64,000 nt of DNA from Streptomyces sp. P9-A4 (lineage in GTDB: Bacteria; Actinomycetota; Actinomycetes; Streptomycetales; Streptomycetaceae), in NCBI RefSeq assembly GCF_036634195.1, contig NZ_JAZIFY010000001.1:2676501-2740500 (forward strand), read 5' to 3'. Positions 24,871-34,053 of the stretch are shown one piece after another. Position 1 is the stretch's first letter, and every line of letters begins with the position of its first letter. The position numbers and the translations under genes were made by a program. The notes under the pieces are model-generated. The model was not told the DNA's origin. It searched no databases and saw only the letters and a program-made list of their open reading frames with translations.

Positions 24871-27207
24871 TCAGCCGGTCTCGGGGGCGTTGCCCTCCTG
24901 CTTCGCCTGGTCGTTGCCCCGCCCGTAGCCGTTGCTCACGGACTCGATCATGTCCTGGCGGAAGTCGCTGCTCACCTGGCTGCGGTGCTCGGACAGGAAC
25001 CGCTCCATCGGGGACTCGGCGCTGTACCGGCCGGCCGTGTACATGGCCTTGTTGCTCTCGTGGATCTCGTCCTCGGCCTTGTCCTTGTGGTCCTCGATCG
25101 ACTTGTCCGACCAGTCACCGATGACCTGCCCGGCGAGCTGCTCCATGACCCCCGAACCGGTGTCGACGGCGAGCGGCACGAGTACGGCGGCCGCGCCGAC
25201 CGCGGCGGTGGCCGGCAGGAAGGCGACACCGGCCGCGATGCCCACCGTGGCACCGAGCCCCACCCAGCCGGCCTTGGCGGCCTGCGCCTTCTCGTACTCC
25301 TCGTGCTTCTTCATGCCCTCGGCCTCGACCTGGCCGCCGCGGGACTCGTCGAGTACGCCCTGAAGCATGGCACCCGTGAACACGATGCCCCGCGCGCGTC
25401 CCTCGTCGATCCTGCCGTCCGGACCGACCTGCGCCTCCAGCACGCTCGTGGAGTAGAGGCGTTCGGCCGTGGAGACCGTGGCGTAGGCGTCCGGGTGCTG
25501 ACCGAGGCTGCTCAGGAACCTGATCGTCGCGTCCCGCCCGAATTCGGGGTGGGCCGCCCTGTCCTTCCCCGGCATGAAGGAACTGTCCGGAGTGTTCTTG
25601 TCCAGACCCCAGTTGAGGTCGTCGATGTAGCCGGCACCCATGTTGCCCAGGCTGTCCGCCAACGGGGACTGCCACTTCTTGAGCAGTTCGGCGTCGCCAC
25701 CGTACTTCTCCACGACCTGCGTCATGATCTTCGCCGTGTCCCCGTCGCGCTTCAGCTCCGGCGTCGAGTCGTCCCAGGCATGGCCCAGCGTCGCCGATTC
25801 CAGGGCGTGGCCGAGCGCGTCGGGCATGTAGTCGGCGGACTTCTTGGCGGCGTCCGGATCGTGCCCGTCGATGTCGGGGAAGAGGTCGTACTTCTCGTTG
25901 GCGAAGAAGTCGAGGTAGTTCTCGATCGGCTTGCCGTCCTTGCCCTTCCCGAGGTTCAGCTCGCCGCCGACGCTGCCGTCCTCCTTGTACGACGTCAGCG
26001 ACTCCTTCGAGAAGAAGTCCTTCGCCGCCTCCGGGCTGTGCCCCAGCGCCTCCAGCATCGAGATCATCGGGTCGAAGCCCGCGCCGTTGACGCCCGACGG
26101 GTTGTACTGGTTCTGCAGCCCGCCGCCGATCAACGGCTTGCTGTTGGCGAAGAGGTACGGGTCCTTCGCGTGGAGCTGGGTGACGTGCTCGGCGATCGGG
26201 ACGAGGAACTTCTTGTCGTAGTCGCCGTAGCGCATGATGCCGCCGAGCAGCTGGTAGCCGAAGGCCGGGTTGTTGTCGTACTTGACCAGCGGGATGCGTT
26301 CCGTGCCGAGCTTGCGCATGTCGGCGGACCACTTCTCGGTCCACGCGTCGCCGCCCCGCGTCGCCGTCGCCAGGTTGAGGCCCAGGTTCTTCTGCAGGTC
26401 CTGGACGTCGGCGAGGCGCTCCTTGTCGGCCTTCGTGGGGTCGTACGTGTCTGTGGACAGCTGCCCGAAGAACTCCAGCGCGCCCTTCGGGCCCATGCCG
26501 TCGTAGAAGGTCCTGGAGAACTCCTTGGAGCCGCTGTTGTCCCCCAGCAGCTCGTTGAGGCGCGTCAGCTCCTCGTGGGAGATGTCCCGGCCCTTCTTGG
26601 CGAGGTCGACGGCGCGCTGCGCCTCCTCGGCGTCGAGGCTCGTGTACTTCGGGGCGCTGAAGTCGTGCGTGTCGCCGGTGATGTCGGCCTTGAGCGCGTT
26701 CGAGCAGGACACGTCGGCGTCGTCGCAGGTCTCGACGATGGCGTCGATCCGCCGCTGCATGGCCTCGATGTCGGCGCGCTCCTTGCGGACCATCTCCTGG
26801 AAGTCGGGGTCGTGCCGCATCCCCTGGTCCTTCGTCCGCGCCAGCGGATCGACGGCCTCGACCCTGCCGGCCTTCACCGAGAAGCCCTTCGCGGGGGCCT
26901 CCGTGTCGACGATCCGTTTCAGGTCGTCCTTCGCCTTCCTGAAGGCGTTGTACCCGTCCTCCAGGACCTTGTGGATACCGTCGGCGGCCTTGGCAGCGTC
27001 GGCGAACTCCTTGGCCGTCCTGTCCACGAAGGGTTTGGTGACCTCGGCGTTCACCCCGCGCCAGTAGTCGTCCCTGGCCTTCGCGGCCATCGTCGACCGC
27101 GCGTCCTCGGCGAGGGTGTCGAGCTTGCCCTTCATCGCGGCCCAGTCGTCGGCCGAGGCCTTCATCCTGTCCAGCGGGGCGTGGTACACGTTGTCGAAGG
27201 TCAGCAC
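24871..27207 (-). CDS. Large WXG-headed protein A, candidate type VII effector (DUF6571-like)
   Basis: 778 residues, GTG start at 27207 with GGGGGA six bases upstream. The N-terminal 110 residues form a helical hairpin with Trp22 and the turn Tyr-Trp49-Arg-Gly51, a WXG-type signature. The middle (residues 120-640) has no motif I recognise. A glycine/alanine-rich hydrophobic stretch (about 647-690, VGLGATVGIAAGVAFLP then AAVLVPLAVDTG) could enter membranes. A polar C-terminus follows. It is a full-length paralogue of the protein at 34054-36372, sharing DALGHALESAT, NMGAGYIDDLN and the same positions of Trp22, Trp49 and the hydrophobic block. I recall such proteins being called DUF6571. A longer open frame upstream runs through the partner gene and is not coding. 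Confidence 0.8.
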   Translation of the reverse strand: MLTFDNVYHAPLDRMKASADDWAAMKGKLDTLAEDARSTMAAKARDDYWRGVNAEVTKPFVDRTAKEFADAAKAADGIHKVLEDGYNAFRKAKDDLKRIVDTEAPAKGFSVKAGRVEAVDPLARTKDQGMRHDPDFQEMVRKERADIEAMQRRIDAIVETCDDADVSCSNALKADITGDTHDFSAPKYTSLDAEEAQRAVDLAKKGRDISHEELTRLNELLGDNSGSKEFSRTFYDGMGPKGALEFFGQLSTDTYDPTKADKERLADVQDLQKNLGLNLATATRGGDAWTEKWSADMRKLGTERIPLVKYDNNPAFGYQLLGGIMRYGDYDKKFLVPIAEHVTQLHAKDPYLFANSKPLIGGGLQNQYNPSGVNGAGFDPMISMLEALGHSPEAAKDFFSKESLTSYKEDGSVGGELNLGKGKDGKPIENYLDFFANEKYDLFPDIDGHDPDAAKKSADYMPDALGHALESATLGHAWDDSTPELKRDGDTAKIMTQVVEKYGGDAELLKKWQSPLADSLGNMGAGYIDDLNWGLDKNTPDSSFMPGKDRAAHPEFGRDATIRFLSSLGQHPDAYATVSTAERLYSTSVLEAQVGPDGRIDEGRARGIVFTGAMLQGVLDESRGGQVEAEGMKKHEEYEKAQAAKAGWVGLGATVGIAAGVAFLPATAAVGAAAVLVPLAVDTGSGVMEQLAGQVIGDWSDKSIEDHKDKAEDEIHESNKAMYTAGRYSAESPMERFLSEHRSQVSSDFRQDMIESVSNGYGRGNDQAKQEGNAPETG

Positions 27208-27221
27208 AGCAGGTCCCCCGC

Positions 27222-27650
27222 CTACTTGAGGTACTCGTTGATCCTGGAGGCCGAGAGGGCCGCCGCGATGTCCGCCTCTTCCTTCGCGTGCGAGGCCGCG
27301 CTGTAGTCGAGGTGGTTGGAGATGTTCGCGCAGGCGTCGAGCAGCGTGTTCAGCTGCGAGCCCCACGTCTCCTGGACGGTCGTCAGCGCGGAGCCGGTGA
27401 GGAAGCCGTGGCCGGACAGGCCCGTGGCCGCTTCCGTGGTGCTCGTACGCGCGTGGTTGCCGTCCTTGGCCAGCCGGCCGTGCAGCGCGTACGCGGCGCT
27501 GCCGATGGCTCCCAGCTTGTCCTGGTCGACGCCGAGGTCGGCCTTGCCTCCGCCGCCACCGCCGGGCCCGGGGGCGACCTGGTTGAGCCTCATGCCCACA
27601 GGGGCCGTGGCCGTGGACCGCACCGACGCCCATTCCCGCTCGAACGACAT
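27222..27650 (-). CDS. Small WXG-like partner A
   Basis: 142 residues; ATG 27650 with GGGGGAG upstream. It starts MSFEREWASVRSTATA, has a Gly-rich linker (six consecutive Gly, about residues 32-37), then two long helices joined near residue 80. The second helix begins TWGSQLNTLLDACANISNHL. The paralogue at 36409-36828 keeps MSF-EW, MRLN, the hexaglycine, GFLTGSA/GFRTGSA, TW-Q and the Cys-Ala-Ile-Asn-His-Leu helix. It heads the operon, 14 bases before the large gene. The small-helical-partner-then-large-WXG-protein order is that of type VII secretion targeting factors and their LXG effectors. Confidence 0.75.
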   Translation of the reverse strand: MSFEREWASVRSTATAPVGMRLNQVAPGPGGGGGGKADLGVDQDKLGAIGSAAYALHGRLAKDGNHARTSTTEAATGLSGHGFLTGSALTTVQETWGSQLNTLLDACANISNHLDYSAASHAKEEADIAAALSASRINEYLK

Positions 27651-27960
27651 ATTCTCCCCCGTACGATGATCGTTTCGGCTTCGCCTCAGCAAGTTCCCTG
27701 CCCCGAAAGCACGACGATCGTAGCGCCACAAGCACCTGTTGAAGCTTGTCCCAACTGGAATCGACGCCACCCCGGACGTCTTCGCGACGTCCGTACACAT
27801 GGTTCACCATCGCAACTCGGACACCTCGGACTTCCCGGGCCCGCCGTCGCTCCGCCCCCACCGCCGGACCCCCCTCCGGGCACGGCCACCGCCCCCGCCT
27901 CGATAGGCTCGACCCCGCCCCCGTCACCACGGGGTGCACGGACGACGGGGGGCAGGAACG
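27651..27960. other. Divergent promoter region of cassette A and the kinase block
   Basis: It holds no gene. A hairpin GGACGTC-TTCGC-GACGTCC lies at 27774-27792. AT-richer patches near 27655-27760 could carry the cassette promoter. Confidence 0.4.
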
Positions 27961-28866
27961 GTGGAACGGGCGCGCACGCAGCAGGAGTCCGCGCGGCGGA
28001 TCGGCCCGTACCGGCTGATCACCCGCCTCGACCCGTCCCGTCCCGGATCCCCGCTCCCCTGCCGCCGGTTCGTCGCCCGCAGCGAGGACGGCGAGCAGAC
28101 CGTGCTCCTCAACACCCCCCTCCCGGGCACCGACCCGAGCCGCTTCGCCGTCGAGGCCGACGCCGGCCGCCGGCTCATCGGCCCCTGGATCGCGCCCGTG
28201 ACGGCGATGGCCGGCCCCGGCGAGACGCCCTGGTACGCCAGTCCCTACGTCCCCGCCCTCCCGCTCCCCGTCGCCCTCGCCGTCCACGGCGGCACGCTGC
28301 CCGAGGCCACCGTCCGGGCCGTCGGCGCCACCCTCGCCGAGGCACTCGCCGCGGCCCACGGGCAGGGCCTCACGCACGCCGGGGTCTCCCCCGCCGCCGT
28401 CCTGCTCACCGCCGACGGACCCCGCCTGACCTGCTACGGAGCCGTACGAGCCGCCTCCGCCGACGGCGAGCCCCGCACCGGCCTGCCGGGCCTCGACCCG
28501 GGCGCGCTCGCCCCCGAACAGGCCTCGGGCGGACGCCCCCGCCCGCCGGGCGACATCTTCGCGCTGGGCGCCGTCCTCGCGTACGCCGCCACCGGGCACA
28601 CCGTGCCCGAACGCGACGAACTCCCGCCCGCCCTGCGCCCGGTGATCGCCTCCTGCCTGGCCCGCGACCCGGCCGACCGGCCGACGGCCGCCGCCCTGAT
28701 GACCGCCCTCGCCCCGCCGACGACCCACGGGACGGTACTGAACTCGGCCGGCTCCCTCCTCGCCCCGGGCTGGCTGCCGGGCCGGGTCGTGGCGGCACTG
28801 GCCCGGCAGTCCTCGGAACTGCTGGCGGCGGAGCTGTCGGTGGGTTCCGAAGCGGTACGCGCGTGA
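27961..28866 (+). CDS. Pseudokinase related to actinobacterial Ser/Thr kinases
   Basis: 301 residues with a kinase-like fold but no catalytic signatures. The Gly loop is lost (RLDPSRPGSPLPCRRF), there is no Val-Ala-x-Lys (TVLLNTPLP), the HRDLKPxN loop is HAGVSPAAVLL (residues 139-149), and DFG is replaced by CYG. The C-lobe core remains: LAPEQASGG, DIFALGAVLAYAATGH and CLARDPADRPTAAALM. There is no membrane helix. GTG 27961 follows AGGAACG; an earlier GTG at 27934 is possible. It precedes two intact kinases on the same strand and shares closest wording with the first (APEQASGxxxPPxGDxFALxxVL). A regulatory or scaffold role is inferred. Confidence 0.78.
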   Translation: MERARTQQESARRIGPYRLITRLDPSRPGSPLPCRRFVARSEDGEQTVLLNTPLPGTDPSRFAVEADAGRRLIGPWIAPVTAMAGPGETPWYASPYVPALPLPVALAVHGGTLPEATVRAVGATLAEALAAAHGQGLTHAGVSPAAVLLTADGPRLTCYGAVRAASADGEPRTGLPGLDPGALAPEQASGGRPRPPGDIFALGAVLAYAATGHTVPERDELPPALRPVIASCLARDPADRPTAAALMTALAPPTTHGTVLNSAGSLLAPGWLPGRVVAALARQSSELLAAELSVGSEAVRA

Positions 28867-28971
28867 TCACGGACATCGCAGGGGGTGTGACCACGGACGT
28901 GACCTACGGCCACCCAAGGCACCACCCCCACCCCCTCCTCCCCTTCCCCCGGACCTGACGGACCTCATCCC

Positions 28972-31164
28972 ATGCTGTCGCCCCTGACCCACGACGACCC
29001 GGTCGCCGTCGCCACGTACCGTCTCCTCGCCCGCCTCGGCTCCGGCGGCATGGGCACGGTCTATCTGGCGCGCACCCCCGGCGGCCGTACCGTCGCGCTC
29101 AAGACCGTGCACGCGCGGCTCGCCACCGACCCGGCGTTCCGGGCCCGCTTCCGCCTCGAGACCGACGCCGCCCGGATCATCGGCGCCCGCCACGGCGCGG
29201 CCGTCGTGGACGCCGACCCGCTGGCCGGGACGCCATGGCTGGCCACCGAGTACGTCCTCGGCCCGCCGCTCGACGACGCCGTCGCGCTCGGCGGCCCGCT
29301 CCCCGAACCGACCGTCCGCGCCCTCGGCGCCGCGCTCGCCGGGGCCCTCGCGCAGCTGCACTCCTCGGACGTGGTCCACCGCGACCTCAAGCCGTCGAAC
29401 GTCCTCGTCACCGCGTACGGCCCGAAGATCATCGACTTCGGCATCGCGCGCGCGGCCGGCGACGACCACCTCACGCGGACGGGGGCGGCGGCCGGTACGC
29501 CCGCGTTCATGTCGCCGGAGCAGGCGAGCGGGCAGGAACACCCGCCTGCGGGTGACGTGTTCGCGCTCGCGGGTGTCCTCGTCTTCGCCGCGACGGGCCA
29601 CGGCCCCTTCGGTACGGGCTCCGCCGCCGACCTCCTCTACCGCGTCCGGTACGCCGAGCCGGACCTCACCGGCGTGCCGGAAGCACTGCTGCCGCTCCTG
29701 ACGGCCTGCCTCGCCAAGGACCCGGCGGCCCGGCCCACCACGGCCGCACTGGTGGACCACCTCCACGACGGCCACGGCGAGTTCGCGGACCACCTCCCGC
29801 CGCTCGTCCTCACGGACATCGCCCGCCGCGCGACGGACGTCTGGCTGCACGCCCCCCACCGCCTCCCGGCCCCGGCGGGCTCGGCCACGGCGGAAACGGT
29901 CCCGGACACCCCGCTGTCCCGCCGCCGCCTCCTGACGACGACGGGGGCGGCGGCGCTGGGGCTGGCGGGGGCGGGGGGCGGGGTGTGGGCGTGGCTGGGG
30001 TCGCGGGACACCCCCGAGGCCGCCAACGGCGCCCAGGTCTCCACGGGTCCCACCGCCCGGCCGGCCCCGACGGCCGCCGACGGGTCACCGGTGGCGCTGT
30101 GGCAGGCCGCTTCGCTCGACCGCGAGGAGGAGACCACGCAGCTCCTCGCGGGCGATGTCGTCGGCTTCGCGGAGACCGTCGCCTTCCGGGCCCGCGATCC
30201 GCGGGACGGCCGCGACCTCTGGTCCGAGAACGCGGTCATGGAGCCCCAGCAGATCACCACCGACGGCACCTCCTTCTACCTGTCGGACGGCAGCTACGAA
30301 GGCCCGGGAGCCCTGAGGATCCGTACGCTCGACCCGCGCACCGGCAAGGAGACGGCCCCGCAGATCGCCCTCAACGGCTTCGACGGTTCGAGCTCGGGCA
30401 CCGAACTCCTCACCGCCTCCGGCGGCATGCTGTTCGCGTCCTCGCGGCGCGGCAAGAAGGAGACCGACCCGGACGCGAACGAGAGGGGCTGGCACCTGAT
30501 CGCGGTCGATCTCCGTACGGGCAAGGAGGCATGGCGCCGGCCGTACGAGTGGGACGGGGTTCGCCCCTGGCTCTCCCAGGTCGTCGGCGACCGGCTGATC
30601 CTCGGCAAGAACAGCGGCGACCTGGAGTTCTTCGTCGTCCAGGCCCGCGACGTGCGCACCGGGCGCCAACTCTGGCAGCGCCGAATCGCGCTGAGGGACT
30701 CCCAGTCCTACAAGCCCGGCCAGCTCGCGATCGACGAACTGCACGTGTACATCGGCGGCGACCGGCTCCGCGCCCTGCGCCTCACCGACGGCACGACCGC
30801 CTGGGAGTACGGCTCCGGTTCCACCCACTTCGGCCTGCCGGCCGTCGGGCGGAACGACATCATCTACGCGCAGGAGCGGAGGGCGTCCCCGGGTCTCGTG
30901 GCTGTCGTGGGCAAGAAGGGCACGCTGTTCTGGACGGAGCGCCCCTCGGGCCGCGCGCTGACTCCCGACTACCTCGCCGCCCCGGTGGCCGGGGACAGGT
31001 TCGTGTACGCCCCCGTCCACGGCGGGCTGAGTGCGGTCGGGATGACGTCGAAACGCTCGATGTGGGTGTTCCCGACCGACGCCAGCCGCTATGTCGTCGA
31101 CAAGGAGCGGACCAGGATCATCGGGGCGGGAGCGACGTCCGTGATGGCCATCCCGTACGCGTGA
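28972..31164 (+). CDS. Ser/Thr protein kinase with extracytoplasmic PQQ-like propeller (1)
   Basis: 730 residues. The kinase domain (about 15-275) is complete: Gly loop LGSGGMGTVY, Lys44 (VALK), His136-Arg-Asp138 (HRDLKPSN), Asp155 (DFG) and SPEQASG. A membrane segment near 321-345 is directly preceded by Ser316-Arg-Arg-Arg-Leu-Leu, a twin-arginine-like motif. The C-terminal 380 residues are a beta-propeller of PQQ/WD type with repeated Gly-(K/R/T)-x-x-W blades (TGKEAWRR, TGRQLWQR, DGTTAWEYG). The domain order suggests signal sensing outside and phosphorylation inside. It is transcribed with the pseudokinase and the next kinase. Confidence 0.9.
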   Translation: MLSPLTHDDPVAVATYRLLARLGSGGMGTVYLARTPGGRTVALKTVHARLATDPAFRARFRLETDAARIIGARHGAAVVDADPLAGTPWLATEYVLGPPLDDAVALGGPLPEPTVRALGAALAGALAQLHSSDVVHRDLKPSNVLVTAYGPKIIDFGIARAAGDDHLTRTGAAAGTPAFMSPEQASGQEHPPAGDVFALAGVLVFAATGHGPFGTGSAADLLYRVRYAEPDLTGVPEALLPLLTACLAKDPAARPTTAALVDHLHDGHGEFADHLPPLVLTDIARRATDVWLHAPHRLPAPAGSATAETVPDTPLSRRRLLTTTGAAALGLAGAGGGVWAWLGSRDTPEAANGAQVSTGPTARPAPTAADGSPVALWQAASLDREEETTQLLAGDVVGFAETVAFRARDPRDGRDLWSENAVMEPQQITTDGTSFYLSDGSYEGPGALRIRTLDPRTGKETAPQIALNGFDGSSSGTELLTASGGMLFASSRRGKKETDPDANERGWHLIAVDLRTGKEAWRRPYEWDGVRPWLSQVVGDRLILGKNSGDLEFFVVQARDVRTGRQLWQRRIALRDSQSYKPGQLAIDELHVYIGGDRLRALRLTDGTTAWEYGSGSTHFGLPAVGRNDIIYAQERRASPGLVAVVGKKGTLFWTERPSGRALTPDYLAAPVAGDRFVYAPVHGGLSAVGMTSKRSMWVFPTDASRYVVDKERTRIIGAGATSVMAIPYA

Positions 31165-31237
31165 CGGACACCCACCCGCCGTGTCCTCCCTCCCGTAGCC
31201 CTCCCCGCCCCTCCACTCCCGACCCGGAGAGCACCCC

Positions 31238-33340
31238 GTGACCACTCAGTCCCTCGCCACCGGCGACCCGCTCCGGCTCGGCCCGTACCGCCTGCTCGGC
31301 GTCCTCGGCGAGGGCGGCATGGGCAAGGTGTACGTCGGCCGGGACGCCGACGGGGTGCCCGCCGCCGTCAAGGTCCTCCGCCCCGAACTCGCCCACGACC
31401 AGCACCTCGCCCAGCGGTTCGTCCGCGAGGCCGACATGGCGCGGGCCGTCACCAGCAAGGGCGTCGCTCGGGTCCTCGGCGCGCAGACCGAGGGCGGACG
31501 GCCGTGGATCGCCGCCGAGTTCCTCGCCGGTCCGACGCTCGACGAGGCCGTCCGCGCGTACGGTCCGATGGAGGCGCCGGCGGTCCGCGCCCTCGCCGCC
31601 CAGCTCGCACGCACCCTGCACGACATCCACGCGGCCGGTCTGATCCACCGCGACCTCAAGCCCGCGAACATCGTGCTCACCTCCACGGGCCCCCGGATCA
31701 TCGACTTCGGCATCGCCCGCCCCGAGCACGGCCTCACCCTCACGACGACGGGCCAGATCCCGGTGACCCCCGGGTACGGGGCGCCGGAGCAGGTCCTCGG
31801 ACAGCGGGTCGGCCCGGCCTCGGACGTCTTCTCGCTCGGCGCGGTCCTCGCGTACGCGGCGAGCGGGCGGCGCACCTTCGACGGCGCGCATGTGGCGGCG
31901 GTCCAGTACGAGGTCGTGCACGGCGTCCCGGACCTGAGCCTGGTGCCGCCGGAGCTCCAGGAGCTGATCGGGCCGTGCCTGGCGAAGGACCCGGCGTACC
32001 GTCCGCAGCCGCCCCGGATCGTGGAGGCCTTCGCGCCGCCGAAGGGCGCCGACCGGGTGTGGCGCAAGGGGCCGCTGGCCGAGGACATCAAGCGGCGCGA
32101 GGCCGCCACGAAGCGCCTGACGGCGCCCGCCGACACCGCCGTGACGTCCGCGTCGTCGTCCCGGCGCCGCTTCCTCACCGGCGCGGCGGTGACCGTGGCG
32201 GTGCTCGGGGCAGGGGGTGGGGCGGGCGCCTGGTGGCTGAGCCGGGGAGAGGGGAAGTCACCGACGGCCGATGTGCCACCCGCTGTGCCGACCCCGGAGG
32301 CCGCGTTCGCCTCGGCCATCGACACCGAGCCGGGTCAGGCCCCGAAGCCCCTGTGGGGGCCGCTCGACGTGGTGGCGCCGGAGGGTGAACTCCCCCTTCC
32401 CGTACGGGATGTGGTCGTCGTCCAGGCGAAGACGGGCGGGCTGCTCGCCCTCTCCGTCACCAGCGGCAAGGAGCGGTGGCGGGCCAAGGAGATCGACGCC
32501 GACGCGGGATTCGTCTCGGTCGCCGACCGGCTGGTCGTGGCCGTCGACAAGAAGGGCGTCCTGAACGCCTTCGTCGCCTCCACCGGGGCTCCCGTCTGGC
32601 AGACCGGCGAGAACGTCGACGACGTGCTCGCCGCCGACGACACCCATGTCTACCTGGCGACCAAGGACAACGAACTCCACGCCGTCAACGCCTGGACCCT
32701 GGCCACGACCTGGTCACGGCCGATGCACTCGCCCCGCTCCCAGAACGGCCCTGCGAAGGCCGCCGTGGGCAGGCAGCGGCTCGTGGTCCACGGCCGGGAC
32801 GGGCGCGTCACCGGGCTCTACACCGAGAACGGCGAGACGGACTGGCAGATCACCAACCAGGGCACCGCGGGCCAGGCCCCGGCGATCGGCGGCAACACCG
32901 TCTACCTCGGCGGCCACGCCCTCACGGCCCGACGCCTCGACCGCGGCGACTTCCTGTGGAAGGACGAGACCCTCCGCGACGCCTCGTACCACGGCTACGG
33001 CACCCCGGCCGCGGACGGCGAACTGGTCGTCGCGGTCGACACGTACACCGTCTCCCGCCTCGGCACCATCCCGGACATCGACCTCCCGAATTCGATGTGG
33101 TCCACGGTGCTGGACGGCTACGGCGAGGGCAGCGTCAACCCGCCGGCCGTGGAGGGCACGACGGTCTGGGTCCACTCCCCCGACAACAAGTCCGTCGAGG
33201 TCATCCACAAGGTGTCGGGCGAGAACCTCTTCACCGTCACGATGCTGCGCACGGGCTCCTACCAGCTCTCCAGCGACGCCAACCGCGTCTTCATCGCCCG
33301 AGGCGGGCGGATCGCGGCGATGCCGGTGTTCGGGGTGTAG
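31238..33340 (+). CDS. Ser/Thr protein kinase with extracytoplasmic PQQ-like propeller (2)
   Basis: 700 residues, GTG start at 31238. The kinase is complete: LGEGGMGKVYVG, Lys45 (AVKVLR), His137-Arg-Asp139 (HRDLKPAN), Asp156 (DFG) and GAPEQVLG. Ser308-Arg-Arg-Arg-Phe-Leu-Thr directly precedes a Gly/Ala-rich membrane helix (AAVTVAVLGAGGGAGAWWL), a closer match to the Tat consensus SRRxFL than in the first kinase. A PQQ-like propeller of about 360 residues follows (SGKERWRAK, TGAPVWQTG, NGETDWQIT). It is a diverged duplicate of the upstream kinase with the same architecture. Its stop lies 22 bases from that of the convergent lipoprotein B, the last gene of the second cassette. Confidence 0.9.
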   Translation: MTTQSLATGDPLRLGPYRLLGVLGEGGMGKVYVGRDADGVPAAVKVLRPELAHDQHLAQRFVREADMARAVTSKGVARVLGAQTEGGRPWIAAEFLAGPTLDEAVRAYGPMEAPAVRALAAQLARTLHDIHAAGLIHRDLKPANIVLTSTGPRIIDFGIARPEHGLTLTTTGQIPVTPGYGAPEQVLGQRVGPASDVFSLGAVLAYAASGRRTFDGAHVAAVQYEVVHGVPDLSLVPPELQELIGPCLAKDPAYRPQPPRIVEAFAPPKGADRVWRKGPLAEDIKRREAATKRLTAPADTAVTSASSSRRRFLTGAAVTVAVLGAGGGAGAWWLSRGEGKSPTADVPPAVPTPEAAFASAIDTEPGQAPKPLWGPLDVVAPEGELPLPVRDVVVVQAKTGGLLALSVTSGKERWRAKEIDADAGFVSVADRLVVAVDKKGVLNAFVASTGAPVWQTGENVDDVLAADDTHVYLATKDNELHAVNAWTLATTWSRPMHSPRSQNGPAKAAVGRQRLVVHGRDGRVTGLYTENGETDWQITNQGTAGQAPAIGGNTVYLGGHALTARRLDRGDFLWKDETLRDASYHGYGTPAADGELVVAVDTYTVSRLGTIPDIDLPNSMWSTVLDGYGEGSVNPPAVEGTTVWVHSPDNKSVEVIHKVSGENLFTVTMLRTGSYQLSSDANRVFIARGGRIAAMPVFGV

Positions 33341-33362
33341 GAGCCCGGGCGGACGGCCTCGG

Positions 33363-34052
33363 CTACGGAGCCGTCGTGGGGTTCGGGACGGTCTTCAGCG
33401 TTCCGGCCGCGAGGCCGTCCTCCTTGCAGCCCAGTTCCTTCGAGACCTTCCGGGCCGCCGTGTTCGTGAGGGTCATCAGGCGGTCGCGCTGCTTCAGGTC
33501 CGTCTCCGGGGTGCCGGGCGGGCCCCACACCTTCACTTCGACGACGGTCTTGTGGGCAGGTGCCTCCAGACCGCAGGAGAAGTAGAGGTAGCCGACCTCC
33601 GAGGAGGAGAACGCCTGGAGCCCCGAGGCGTAGGACGTCACCTTCTTCGCGTGCTCCGCGTTCAGTCCCGGGGCTCCGTGGGCAGGGGCGAGCTGGACGG
33701 AGAGGTCGGTCCCCCCGCTTCCGGCGGCGTGGAGATCGCAGTACTTCACCGGCTGCGGCCGGTAGGAGTCGGCCAGCGGCGCGTGGGTCGCGTCGCGCAG
33801 CAGGCCGAGCGCCTTCTCCGGCTTCGACGAACCCTCCTCGAACCGCTCGGCCCCCATCGCCCCTTCCAGCGCCGCCGTCGCCGCCGCGTCCCCGGCGAAG
33901 ACGCCGCCGCAGATCTCGGCCGCCGAGACGCCGCCCGGCTGCTCCGTACCGTCGCCGCCGCTCCCGTTCCCGCTTCCGGTCCCGCCGGAGCAGCTCGTGA
34001 GTACGGCGGCGACGGCGACCGCCGCACCGATCCTGGTCAGTGCAGACCGCAT
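33363..34052 (-). CDS. Lipoprotein B of the second WXG-type cassette
   Basis: 229 residues; lipobox LTSC with Cys21 after a short hydrophobic signal, then a Gly/Ser-rich linker. It shares four further Cys and several motifs with lipoprotein A (see 24146-24829): SAAEICGG, AERFEEG, YCDLHAAG, LYFSCGL, KELGCKEDGL. Its ATG lies one base after the stop of the large protein gene, so the two are translationally coupled, stronger evidence for a functional pair than in cassette A. Export and membrane anchoring are clear from sequence. An immunity-like or receptor role is only inferred. Confidence 0.85.
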   Translation of the reverse strand: MRSALTRIGAAVAVAAVLTSCSGGTGSGNGSGGDGTEQPGGVSAAEICGGVFAGDAAATAALEGAMGAERFEEGSSKPEKALGLLRDATHAPLADSYRPQPVKYCDLHAAGSGGTDLSVQLAPAHGAPGLNAEHAKKVTSYASGLQAFSSSEVGYLYFSCGLEAPAHKTVVEVKVWGPPGTPETDLKQRDRLMTLTNTAARKVSKELGCKEDGLAAGTLKTVPNPTTAP

Positions 34053-34053
34053 G

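Noticed and set aside
24871..28728. 1285-codon open frame covering the large protein gene and beyond
   Set aside because: Only the part below 27207 has coding character and homology to its paralogue; the upstream part runs through the small partner gene and the divergent kinase gene.
28905..28960. Polypyrimidine tract before kinase 1 as a special element
   Set aside because: It is a simple CCCCACCCC-type stretch between two co-directional genes with no symmetry; chance in GC-rich DNA cannot be excluded.
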